Source: Lentisphaerota bacterium (lineage in GTDB: Bacteria; Verrucomicrobiota; Lentisphaeria; Oligosphaerales; JAFGRS01). Taken from it: a stretch of 10,813 nucleotides of DNA. The notes under the pieces are model-generated. The model was not told the DNA's origin and searched no databases. It worked only from the letters and a program-made list of their open reading frames with translations. The translations under genes and the position numbers were made by a program. The DNA is taken from assembly GCA_012514865.1 (NCBI GenBank), contig JAAYZO010000620.1:1-10813 (forward strand). Direction: 5' to 3'. The first letter of the stretch is position 1; each line of letters begins with the position of its first letter. Positions 5,807 to 10,813 of this stretch are shown one piece after another.

Positions 5807-6691
5807 ATGAAGATCGGTGTGAGTTCGTACAGCTACAGCCGCCTGGTGCGCGGCGGCCAGATGCAGCAGATCGAGGTCATCGGCAAGGCCAAGGAGATGG
5901 GCTTTGACGTGATCGAGTTCTCGACCATCGCGGTGCCCGAGGGCAAGACCCTCCCGGATTTCGCCAAGGAACTGCGTGACGAGGCGGCGCGGGTCGGCAT
6001 CGAGATCGCCAACTACACCATCGGCGCCGACTTCCTCAAGGGCTCCGGGGGTGATCTGAAGGCCGAGATCGCGCGGGTGCGCCGCGAGGTCGACGTGGCG
6101 GCGATTCTGGGCGTGCCCGGGATGCGCCACGACGCCACCGGCGGCTGGGCCCCGGACTACCCCGGCGTGAAGAGCTTCGACGCGGCCCTGCCGCGCCTCG
6201 CCGAGGGCTGCCGCGGCGTCACCGAGTACGCCGCTGACAAGGGCATCAAGACCATGGTCGAGAACCACGGCTACTTCTGCCAGGACAGCATCCGCGTCGA
6301 GAAACTCGTGACCGCGGTGAACCACCGCAACTTCGGCGTGCTCTTCGACATGGGCAACTTCATCTGCGCCGATGACGACCCGCCGACGGCCGTCGGGCGC
6401 CTGATGCCCTACGCCTTCCACTGCCACGCCAAGGACTTCCATCGCAAGCCCGGCACCGAGGCCTTCCCGGGCCAGGGCTGGAATGTCTCGCGCGGCGGCA
6501 ACTTCTGGCGCGGCGCCATCATCGGCCATGGCAATGTGCCGATCGTGCAGTGCCTGCGTGTCATGCACCGCGCCGGCTACAACGGCGTTCTCTCGATCGA
6601 GTTCGAGGGCATGGAGGACGTCCTGACCGGCATCAAGATCGGCCTGGACAACCTGCGGCGCTTCGTGGCCATGGTCGGCAACGGCTGGTGA
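5807..6691 (+). CDS. Sugar phosphate isomerase/epimerase (xylose-isomerase-like TIM barrel)
   Basis: The protein has 294 residues starting MKIGVSSYSYS. AAGGAG (5792-5797) fits the ATG at 5807; an in-frame ATG at 5783 has no such site. It shows the AP-endonuclease-2-like barrel pattern with metal ligands spread over strands: Glu152 in MVENHG, Asp181 in VLFDMGNF, His205 and His207 in FHCHAKDF, and Glu265 or Glu267 in LSIEFEG. Members isomerise or epimerise sugars, dehydrate inosose or act on keto-sugars, usually with manganese or another divalent ion. There is no signal peptide, so it is cytoplasmic. It is the last gene of the LacI-led run and is followed by a strong terminator. Specificity cannot be read from sequence alone; inosose dehydratase, tagatose epimerase-like and 3-keto-sugar enzymes are all possible. 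Confidence 0.9.
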   Translation: MKIGVSSYSYSRLVRGGQMQQIEVIGKAKEMGFDVIEFSTIAVPEGKTLPDFAKELRDEAARVGIEIANYTIGADFLKGSGGDLKAEIARVRREVDVAAILGVPGMRHDATGGWAPDYPGVKSFDAALPRLAEGCRGVTEYAADKGIKTMVENHGYFCQDSIRVEKLVTAVNHRNFGVLFDMGNFICADDDPPTAVGRLMPYAFHCHAKDFHRKPGTEAFPGQGWNVSRGGNFWRGAIIGHGNVPIVQCLRVMHRAGYNGVLSIEFEGMEDVLTGIKIGLDNLRRFVAMVGNGW

Positions 6692-6709
6692 TTGCGGCGA
6701 CGCCCGCCG

Positions 6710-6739
6710 GCGCCGGCTGCGGCCGCGCCGGCTGCGGCC
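6710..6739. repeat. 15-bp perfect direct repeat after the operon
   Basis: GCGCCGGCTGCGGCC occurs twice without a gap, at 6710-6724 and 6725-6739. It lies between the TIM-barrel stop codon and the terminator. Simple tandem duplication; no function is suggested. Confidence 0.8.
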
Positions 6740-6755
6740 GGTAGACAGAAACAAC

Positions 6756-6785
6756 CGAGCCCGGCTGGGACTCCAGCCGGGCTCG
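6756..6785. terminator. Bidirectional rho-independent terminator
   Basis: CGAGCCCGGCTGG (6756-6768) pairs perfectly with CCAGCCGGGCTCG (6773-6785) around the loop GACT. TGTGTTT follows on the plus strand, and the minus strand reads GTTGTTTCT. It lies between convergent genes and can serve both the sugar operon and the DUF4870 gene. Confidence 0.9.
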
Positions 6786-6838
6786 TGTGTTTCATGACGC
6801 CATGATCGATCGGCCGGGCCGCCTGGGGCGGCACCGCG

Positions 6839-7270
6839 TCACTTGACCAGGCGCAGGGTGTACGGGTAGCGGTAGAGGACGCCCTCGTTGGCCTTGAGGC
6901 CGCCCATGATGCCGAAGACCAGGCTGACGATCCAGACCGGCATGGAGAGGAAGGAGCCAAAGCCACAGGTGACCACCGAGAGGGCCCCGACGACCAGGTA
7001 CGCGATCATGATCGTGATCTGGAAGTTCAGGGCTTCGCGGGCCTGGTCGTTGACGAAGGGCATGGTGTCCTTCTTCAGAAGCCAGATGATCAGGGGCGCC
7101 GGGAAGCAGACCACCGCGCCGAGGAGGTGGCTGAGCAGGGCCAGGGTGCGTTCGTCCTTGCTGGGCGTGGGCACGACGGTCGCTTCTACGGGGAGGGCTT
7201 CCGTTGCCGGCGGTTCCGCGGCCGGCGGCACGGGCGGGGTGGCATTCTGCGGGTTCTGGTCGTCACTCAT
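6839..7270 (-). CDS. DUF4870 domain membrane protein
   Basis: The protein has 143 residues. The start at 7270 (MSDDQNPQ) is chosen because GAGGAGGA lies seven bases upstream at 7278-7285; an in-frame ATG further up would read through that site. Residues 1-36 are a flexible Pro/Ala-rich cytoplasmic tail. The DUF4870 core follows: SKDERTLALLSHLLGAV (37-53), PLIIWLLKKD (59-68), FVNDQAREALNFQITI (72-87), then hydrophobic segments at about 85-102 and 105-124. The KDE-R-LALLSHL and V-xx-Q-AREALNFQ patterns are the family's hallmark. Three to four membrane helices are likely. The family is widespread and its function is not established; the fold resembles Tic20-like small membrane proteins. It stands alone, convergent with the sugar operon. 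Confidence 0.9.
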   Translation of the reverse strand: MSDDQNPQNATPPVPPAAEPPATEALPVEATVVPTPSKDERTLALLSHLLGAVVCFPAPLIIWLLKKDTMPFVNDQAREALNFQITIMIAYLVVGALSVVTCGFGSFLSMPVWIVSLVFGIMGGLKANEGVLYRYPYTLRLVK

Positions 7271-7731
7271 GGGAGGGTCCTCCTCATCTGGATTCACCGG
7301 CTGTGGGCGGACTCGGTCACTCCAGCCAGGCACGCACAGGACTCATCCGCAACGTAACGCGCCGGAGCGTCCGGCTCAAGTCCCGCTGGGAGCACTGCAG
7401 CGCTGTTTGGCGGCCGGTTCTGGCCCCCACGTCAGGGTGCGCAGGTGGCGGGTCTGCGGTTCCGGGCGCCGGGCTCTCGCGCGGCCACCTTGCCGCGCCT
7501 GGGGGCGGCTCGCAGGAAACGTCGGGTCGTTGCGTGCGTTGTCTTGTTGCAGACGTTCAGCCTGCGATGCATGACATCTGACTTCCCAGGACATGGCGGC
7601 GCCGATCCTTCTGTGCGTCAACGCGGCGGCACCGGCACCGCGACAGTGCCATTCGAAAGGCTCTTCCAGATCGCATCCGAATAGTCCAAGTGACCTTCGC
7701 GGAAGATTTTATGGTATTCGCATCCGGCGCG

Positions 7732-7740
7732 TGTTATACT
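7732..7740 (+). promoter_or_regulatory. Extended -10 promoter for the small exported protein pair
   Basis: TGTTATACT contains the extended TG and a -10 box TATACT matching five of six consensus bases. The best -35 is ATGGTA at 7711-7716 (18-base spacer, three matches), which is weak, as is common with extended -10 promoters. Transcription from about 7747 would give a leader of roughly 95 bases before the ATG at 7842. Confidence 0.55.
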
Positions 7741-7813
7741 CCTTTGGTGTAAGGGTGCTCCAGGCCGTTCGCTTGGCCAGGCGCGCCGCCTCAGGACGGG
7801 CGTATGGTTCTGC

Positions 7814-7838
7814 CACCTAGGATAGGACAAGGAGGTGA
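7814..7838 (+). promoter_or_regulatory. Perfect Shine-Dalgarno with possible sequestering hairpin
   Basis: AAGGAGGTGA at 7829-7838 is complementary over ten bases to the usual 16S rRNA tail and ends three bases before the ATG at 7842. Just upstream, CACCT (7814-7818) can pair with AGGTG (7833-7837) over a 14-base loop. The pairing is only five bases long, so any control of translation by it is a suggestion. Confidence 0.5.
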
Positions 7839-7841
7839 ACC

Positions 7842-8213
7842 ATGAGACGCGTTGCAGTCACTGTGGCCGTGTGGATTCTCGCGAGCTTGGGCCTGGGGGG
7901 CGACCTGGGCGCCAACGGCGCGGTCGACGGTTCGACCGCCGACATGATGATCTCGCCGCCGACGGTGGTTCTGGCCAAGGTCAGCCAGGTGACCGTCCAC
8001 ACGAACATCCCCCTGAGCACCGTGATTCCTGCGTCGTTGACGCTCGACGGCGTGGCTGCCTCGGGTGTTTGGGCGGACACGCTGGGCCACCTGGCGGCAC
8101 GGTTCGAGGTCGCCGGTCTGGGGCTGGCGCCGGGGGTGCGGACCGTCGTCTTCGCCGGCCTCTTCGTGGACGGCCGGGAGTTCTCGATGACCGCTGAGGT
8201 CAGGGTCCGGTAG
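7842..8213 (+). CDS. Small exported protein, probable single beta-sandwich domain, unknown function
   Basis: The protein has 123 residues with a signal peptide (core AVTVAVWILASLGLG, residues 5-19, cut probably near residue 25-27). The mature part begins MMISPPTVVLAKVSQVTVHTN and alternates short hydrophobic strands with turns: VTVHTNI, ASLTLDGVAASGVWADTLG, LAARFEV, RTVVFAGLFVDGREFSMTAEV. This pattern is like an immunoglobulin-like or IPT-type beta sandwich in which a strand-turn-strand presents a constant ligand face. There are no cysteines. I do not recognise a specific family and no function can be assigned. It has an extended -10 promoter, an exceptionally good ribosome binding site and a 40-residue exported peptide gene 49 bases downstream, so it is probably well expressed and co-transcribed. 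Confidence 0.8.
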   Translation: MRRVAVTVAVWILASLGLGGDLGANGAVDGSTADMMISPPTVVLAKVSQVTVHTNIPLSTVIPASLTLDGVAASGVWADTLGHLAARFEVAGLGLAPGVRTVVFAGLFVDGREFSMTAEVRVR

Positions 8214-8262
8214 ACGGTCTGAACGCGATCGTTGGCGTGCAGACAGGAAAAGGGGTGCACCG

Positions 8263-8385
8263 ATGAAAGCTCTGCTGTGGGTGATGCTGGCGCTGGTGCT
8301 GGTCGCCGGCACCGCGGTGGCCGGTGGCGACAAGAACCGCGGTGACAAGGGCAAGGGCAAGACGCATCAGGTCGTCGGGCCCTGA
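8263..8385 (+). CDS. 40-residue exported lysine/glycine-rich peptide
   Basis: The frame runs from the ATG at 8263 to TGA at 8383-8385, preceded by AGGAAAAGGGG. The product has a textbook signal peptide: MK, then ALLWVMLALVLVAGTAVA (3-20) with a cleavage motif AVA. After cleavage only 20 residues remain: GG, then DKNRGDKGKGK, then THQVVGP. The mature peptide is strongly basic (five Lys and one Arg) with two aspartates and no cysteine. A real gene is likely because ribosome binding site, signal peptide and stop all fit, and because it lies 49 bases after another exported-protein gene on the same strand. It could be a secreted small peptide, or its first 20 residues could stay as a membrane anchor. 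I recognise no family. Confidence 0.6.
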   Translation: MKALLWVMLALVLVAGTAVAGGDKNRGDKGKGKTHQVVGP

Positions 8386-8406
8386 CGACGGTCTCTGAAA
8401 CGCACA

Positions 8407-8437
8407 GCGCCACACAGGCAGGCCGCCGGTGTGGCGC
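8407..8437. terminator. Hairpin between convergent genes
   Basis: GCGCCACAC (8407-8415) pairs with GTGTGGCGC (8429-8437) around a 13-base loop, and CAC/GTG can extend it past a one-base bulge. The plus strand continues GTTGTGGTCTCTGTC, only moderately T-rich. Its place between the small-protein pair and the sigma factor gene fits a terminator. Confidence 0.5.
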
Positions 8438-8476
8438 GTGGTTGTGGTCTCTGTCGTGTCGTCGGCGAGGCGGTTC

Positions 8477-9310
8477 TCAGACGACTTCCGGTTCGACGCC
8501 GTCTTCTTCCAGGAGCAGTCGCAGCTTCTCGAGGGCCTGGTTCTGGATCTGGCGGACGCGTTCGCGGGTGCGTCCGATGGTCTGACTGACCTCTTCCAGG
8601 GTGCGCGGGCGCTCGCCGTTGAGGCCGAAACGCAGGTTCAGGATGGTGCGCTCGCGCTCGTCGAGGTGGTCGATGAGCCGGACCATGTGGCGCAGGGTCT
8701 CTTCGTCCTGGACGATCTCGTCAGGCGAGGTGGTCTTCTCGTCGGGGATGATATCGCGGAACTCGCCATCCTCGCCGTGCTGGATGGGGTCATGGAGCGA
8801 GATCGTGGTGGTCTTGCCGAGGCGCAGGCCGGTGACGGTGCGTTCGGTGAGGTTGACCTCGCCGGCGATCTCCTTGTCGGTCGGATCGCGGCCGAGCTTC
8901 TCGGTAAGGCGGGTCCGCGCCGCCTGGATCTTGCTGATCTTGCTGGCGGACTGCACCGGGATGCGGATGGTCCGCGCCTGGTTGGCCAGGGCGCGCCGCA
9001 TCGACTGCTTGATCCACCAGGCGGCGTAGCTGCTGAGCTTGGCGCCCTTGGAGGGGTCGAACTTCTCGACGGCGCGCATCAGGCCGATATTGCCCTCGGA
9101 GATGAGATCGAGGAGGGGCAGCCCGAGGCCTTTGAAGTCATGCGCGATCTTGACCACGAGACGCAGGTTGCTGCGGATCAGCTTGGCTCGCGCATCCTTG
9201 TCGCCCTGCTTGATGCGTGCCGCCAGCTCAACCTCCTCGTCGGGAGTGACCAGCGGGTACTGACCGATGTTCTGCATATACAGCTTCATCGTGTCGTTGT
9301 CTGACAACAT
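8477..9310 (-). CDS. RpoD/SigA-like sigma-70 family RNA polymerase sigma factor
   Basis: The protein has 277 residues and all the core sigma-70 regions: region 1.2 (6-37, DTMKLYMQNIGQYPLVTPDEE), region 2 (41-115, with SNLRLVVKIAHDF, DLISEGNIGLMRAVEKFDP, SSYAAWWIKQSMRRAL and TIRIP), region 3 (about 120-195) and region 4 (210-265, with DERERTILNLRFGL and the helix-turn-helix TLEEVSQTIGRTRERVRQIQ). The intact regions 2.4 and 4.2 mean it can read -10/-35 promoters. It lacks the N-terminal region 1.1 and the insert of large housekeeping sigmas, so it is either a compact primary sigma or a group 2 (RpoS-like) alternative. The start at 9310 has GAGGAG about ten bases upstream and places region 1.2 at the N-terminus. 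It stands alone with its own promoter (9479-9506). KLSSYAAWWIKQS is a form I associate with Verrucomicrobia-Lentisphaerae-type sigmas. Confidence 0.95.
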   Translation of the reverse strand: MLSDNDTMKLYMQNIGQYPLVTPDEEVELAARIKQGDKDARAKLIRSNLRLVVKIAHDFKGLGLPLLDLISEGNIGLMRAVEKFDPSKGAKLSSYAAWWIKQSMRRALANQARTIRIPVQSASKISKIQAARTRLTEKLGRDPTDKEIAGEVNLTERTVTGLRLGKTTTISLHDPIQHGEDGEFRDIIPDEKTTSPDEIVQDEETLRHMVRLIDHLDERERTILNLRFGLNGERPRTLEEVSQTIGRTRERVRQIQNQALEKLRLLLEEDGVEPEVV

Positions 9311-9478
9311 GATGCCGCAATCTCCTCGACGGTCTGACCGCTCACCTGCACCACCCGAGGGCGCGGGCTTCTGGCGCCTCGGGGCAACCGCTGCTCCTCA
9401 TGGCAACCACCGCCCCCGGTCGGGCCCCCGGGCCTTAGGGCATTCGGAACTCGCGCAGGCAAACAACAAGCCAGGTTT

Positions 9479-9506
9479 ACTATAGCACGAACAAGGCCAA
9501 TCGCAA
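9479..9506 (-). promoter_or_regulatory. Promoter of the sigma factor gene
   Basis: Read on the minus strand, TTGCGA (9501-9506) is followed after 16 bases by TATAGT (9479-9484), preceded by TGC as an extended -10. The -35 box matches four and the -10 box five of six consensus bases. A start near 9472 would give a leader of about 160 bases. Confidence 0.65.
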
Positions 9507-9653
9507 CGTCAGAACCCGCGCACCACAGGCCCGCGGGAGTCTGTGCCGGACGGCACCAGCCCACACCGGGACCATCATCCCAAGGAACGCTGGAGACTGC
9601 CGGCTGATTGGGGGGACAGGACAACGGGGGGAAACGCAACACCACAAACAGCA

Positions 9654-9675
9654 ACGGCCGCTTGGAAGCGGCCGT
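9654..9675 (-). terminator. Terminator of the tRNA-Leu transcript
   Basis: ACGGCCGCT (9654-9662) pairs perfectly with AGCGGCCGT (9667-9675) over a four-base loop. Reading leftwards the next bases are TGCTGTTTGTGG, a moderate T-rich tail. It begins 15 bases beyond the tRNA 3' end. Confidence 0.75.
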
Positions 9676-9690
9676 CGTTGTGCGTTGTGT

Positions 9691-9778
9691 TGGTACCAGA
9701 GGGGGGATTCGAACCCCCACGCCCTTATCGGGCACTAGGACCTGAACCTAGCGCGTCTGCCAATTCCGCCACCCTGGC
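9691..9778 (-). tRNA. tRNA-Leu (anticodon CAG)
   Basis: The 88-base gene folds as a class II tRNA. The acceptor GCCAGGG pairs with CTCTGGT (two G-U pairs), with discriminator A and an encoded CCA (9691-9693). The anticodon stem CTAGG/CCTAG holds the loop TTCAGGT, with anticodon CAG at 9742-9744, reading CUG codons. A long variable arm (TGCCCGATAAGGGCG) and the T arm GGGGG-TTCGAAT-CCCCC follow. The leucine identity fits discriminator A73 and the long variable arm. CUG is the dominant leucine codon in this GC-rich window, so this is probably the major leucine tRNA. Confidence 0.97.
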
Positions 9779-9793
9779 GCAGTCAACGCCATA

Positions 9794-9821
9794 CAGATAC
9801 AGCCCGCCGGGCGCTTTGCAA
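9794..9821 (-). promoter_or_regulatory. Promoter of tRNA-Leu
   Basis: On the minus strand TTGCAA (9816-9821) and TATCTG (9794-9799) are 16 bases apart. The -10 box ends 15 bases before the mature tRNA, which allows a leader of about eight bases, as is usual for tRNA genes. Confidence 0.5.
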
Positions 9822-9912
9822 GCTGGCCTGGCAGGTTTTTTTGCCCTCAGGCCCGGCTCCAGGCGGCGGCGCGGAGGTGGTCGCCACGAGACGAGTGGCG
9901 CTGCCCCCGGGC

Positions 9913-9953
9913 GGCACCCGGGAGGTCCACGGGCGGCGCCGTGGACCTGCTCG
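9913..9953. repeat. Dispersed palindromic repeat, copy B
   Basis: Nearly identical to 2216-2256 (four differences in 41 bases). The stem here is nine bases: AGGTCCACG (9923-9931) with CGTGGACCT (9940-9948) around an eight-base loop. The right arm is repeated once more as GCGCCGTGGACCT at 9957-9969, so two right arms compete for one left arm. It lies about 270 bases upstream of secG. Confidence 0.75.
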
Positions 9954-10079
9954 CTCGCGCCGTGGACCTCGGCTGCAGCGCAGGATGCCGGCCTCGGCGC
10001 CTCCCGCGCCCGCGGGTCGCGCGCGGGCGCACGGCGTATTCGTAGCATGGGGCCGGGAGGCGAAACCGCTCGGCGGGGT

Positions 10080-10107
10080 TTGCTTTTCCTGCTTGCGGTC
10101 CTATGGT
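10080..10107 (+). promoter_or_regulatory. Weak candidate promoter for secG
   Basis: TTGCTT (10080-10085) and TATGGT (10102-10107) are 16 bases apart, with three and four consensus matches. A start near 10114 would leave a leader of about 108 bases. Other spacings are possible in the same stretch. Confidence 0.25.
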
Positions 10108-10221
10108 TGTCGCTTTGTAGGCGGACGCGTCGGATCGCGGCGGCAGCGGCCCGGTTGCGGGTCGTGTGCGACCTCGGCGCGACGGGCGTTCGAGTGCTCG
10201 ACGATGGGAGTCCAGGCGGCT

Positions 10222-10671
10222 ATGGTCAGCGTTCTTCTCTTCCTTCTTGCGGCGGTTGAAGTCGTGGCAGCGCTGCTTCTGATCGGCATCATCCTGATCC
10301 AGCAGAGCAAGTCGGGTGGCGGCCTGACCGCGATGGGCGGTGGCATGACCGAGTCGGTGTTTGGCGCCTCGGCCGGCAATGTGCTGAGCAAGGCGACGGT
10401 CACTCTGGCCGTTGTGTTTCTGGGCGCGACGCTCCTGCAGGCCGTGATCACCGGCCACCGCGGGCCGCGTCGGAGCCTGGCCGAGGGTCTGAGTGCCGAG
10501 CCGGTGTCAGCGACGCAGGTCGCGCCCGCGGCCGCCGTTGAGGCGGCGCCCGCGGCTGAGGCTGTTCCGGCTGCGGCGCCCGCGGCTGAGGCCGTTCCGG
10601 CTGCGGCACCCGCGGCTCCGGCGGCTGAGGCTGTTACGCCCGCGGCACCCGCGGCACCCGCGGCTGAGTGA
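10222..10671 (+). CDS. secG: Preprotein translocase subunit SecG with Ala/Pro-rich C-terminal tail
   Basis: The protein has 149 residues from the ATG at 10222, with GGGAG about 11 bases upstream; an in-frame ATG at 10204 has no such site. SecG is the small two-helix partner of SecY and SecE that helps SecA-driven export across the inner membrane. The first helix covers about residues 4-27 and leads into ILIQQSKSGGGLTAMGGG (24-41), then ESVFGASAGNVLSKAT (44-59), the SecG hallmark loop. The second helix covers about 58-77. After residue 80 comes a tail of about 70 residues made of Ala, Pro, Val and Glu with the decapeptide AAEAVPAAAP repeated, which most SecG proteins lack. Similar extensions occur in GC-rich lineages and are probably disordered in the cytoplasm or periplasm depending on topology. 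The gene is divergent from tRNA-Leu. Confidence 0.95.
   Translation: MVSVLLFLLAAVEVVAALLLIGIILIQQSKSGGGLTAMGGGMTESVFGASAGNVLSKATVTLAVVFLGATLLQAVITGHRGPRRSLAEGLSAEPVSATQVAPAAAVEAAPAAEAVPAAAPAAEAVPAAAPAAPAAEAVTPAAPAAPAAE
10551..10610 (+). repeat. 30-bp tandem repeat in the secG tail
   Basis: Two 30-bp units (10551-10580 and 10581-10610) differ at two third-codon positions and encode the repeating decapeptide AAEAVPAAAP. A degenerate third part follows to 10668. The silent differences suggest the protein sequence of the tail is tolerated or kept, not merely slipped recently. Confidence 0.85.
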
Positions 10672-10813
10672 GGCTCGCGGTCGGCGTGTCCGGCGGGCTC
10701 TGGCAGTGGCGGGAGGCGGCGTCACGGGGGGCACGCAGGCGTTGCCGCAGTTTCCGGCGCGATGCCGGTCTGAGTGGAGCCTCCGAGGTCAGGGCAGGGG
10801 TATGGTCACGCTA
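10672..10813. other. Region downstream of secG; possible start of a next gene at the edge
   Basis: The 142 bases after the secG stop contain no clear hairpin with a T-run. At the very end an ATG at 10802 follows AGGGCAGGGG and opens MVTL before the window stops. It may be the next gene of a secG operon, but four codons cannot establish it. Confidence 0.3.

Larger units (their letters stand above)
7271..7841. other. 571-base intergenic region, mostly without recognisable content
   Basis: From the DUF4870 ribosome binding site to about 7700 I find no convincing gene on either strand: the short open frames lack ribosome binding sites and have shadow-like, Arg/Ala-rich composition. The divergent promoters for both neighbours must lie here. 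At 7700-7745 the base composition becomes locally AT-rich and contains a strong extended -10 promoter for the gene at 7842. Confidence 0.6.
9311..9690. other. Leader of the sigma factor gene and spacer to the tRNA gene
   Basis: This stretch holds the sigma promoter (9479-9506), a transcribed leader of about 160 bases (9311-9472) and the tRNA terminator hairpin (9654-9675). The leader is GC-rich, and read on the minus strand contains a 19-codon frame (ATG at 9400) without a convincing ribosome binding site. The open frames crossing 9311-9735 are frame artefacts that run through the tRNA. Confidence 0.6.
9779..10221. other. 443-base spacer between tRNA-Leu and secG (divergent)
   Basis: Next to the tRNA lies its promoter (9794-9821). 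A run of six T (9836-9841) follows, without a clear hairpin before it. Then come palindrome copy B (9913-9953) and an extra copy of its right arm (9957-9969). Nearer secG is a weak candidate promoter (10080-10107). The long open frame entering secG from 9841 is an artefact of high GC. I see no gene. Confidence 0.6.

Noticed and set aside
4342..5808. Minus-strand frame of 488 codons opposite the DegT gene, the longest open frame in the window
   Set aside because: Its sequence is the antisense of a complete PLP enzyme and lacks any recognisable domain.
7376..7621. Minus-strand 81-codon frame in the large spacer
   Set aside because: Arg/Ala/Pro-rich with no ribosome binding site, hydrophobic core or motif.
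7741..7841. Possible known riboswitch in the leader of the exported protein
   Set aside because: I compared it by eye with cyclic-di-GMP, fluoride, cobalamin, preQ1 and SAH motifs and found no matching core.
8429..9304. Plus-strand frame of 291 codons opposite the sigma factor
   Set aside because: Antisense of conserved sigma regions; the Leu/Asp/Gly-rich translation is the usual mirror of an RpoD gene.
9382..9400. Possible short upstream frame in the sigma factor leader (19 codons from an ATG at 9400, minus strand)
   Set aside because: No good ribosome binding site and no sign of conserved peptide; start codons occur by chance in a 160-base leader.
10061..10090. Possible terminator: hairpin AAACCGC/GCGG...TTT followed by TTTGCTTTT
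   Set aside because: The stem has only four continuous pairs with a GG bulge, and no plus-strand gene lies upstream that would need it.

Overview
The window is uniformly GC-rich bacterial chromosome. No phage, plasmid, CRISPR or rRNA signal is visible. The sigma factor is a compact RpoD-like protein with the stretch KLSSYAAWWIKQS, the secG product has a long Ala/Pro tail, and DUF4870, DUF2752 and DegT/TIM-barrel sugar genes occur together. From memory these fit a Planctomycetes-Verrucomicrobia-Lentisphaerae type bacterium or a nearby candidate phylum. That placement is inference; a 16S or marker-gene tree would decide it.

Layout. Positions 1-810 hold a minus-strand Y1 (HUH) transposase of the REP-associated (RAYT) kind. 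It runs off the left edge and sits between repeat arrays, with 21-bp units inside its 3' end and 20-bp units before its start. A perfect 22-bp REP-like sequence occurs in inverted orientation on the two sides. Positions 962-2212 hold a divergent pair: a DUF2752 membrane protein (minus) and a secreted protein of unknown function (plus). Positions 2433-6691 hold a plus-strand operon-like run: LacI-family regulator, amidohydrolase_2 protein, DegT/DnrJ/EryC1 aminotransferase-like protein and a xylose-isomerase-like TIM-barrel protein. It ends at a strong bidirectional terminator (6756-6785) facing a convergent DUF4870 membrane protein gene.

Positions 7271-7841 are non-coding apart from an extended -10 promoter and a structured leader. 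This leader serves a pair of small exported proteins (123 aa at 7842-8213, 40 aa at 8263-8385). A hairpin separates the pair from a convergent RpoD-like sigma factor gene (8477-9310), which has its own recognisable promoter. A tRNA-Leu(CAG) gene (9691-9778, minus) with encoded CCA, promoter and terminator follows. The window closes with secG (10222-10671, plus).

How the genes work together. The LacI-led run is the only clear functional module. It combines a sugar-responsive regulator with three enzymes whose families act on sugars, amino-sugars and carboxylate ring or lactone substrates. There is no transporter or kinase in the window, so the substrate cannot be named. Both wide spacers of this run carry GC-rich hairpins built on the core CCGGCCGG. 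The remaining genes (sigma factor, tRNA-Leu, secG, DUF4870, DUF2752) are independent units, mostly housekeeping or general envelope functions. The least ordinary signals are the transposase and its REP-type arrays, the uncharacterised sugar operon, the small exported protein pair, and a dispersed palindrome at 2216-2256 and 9913-9953.
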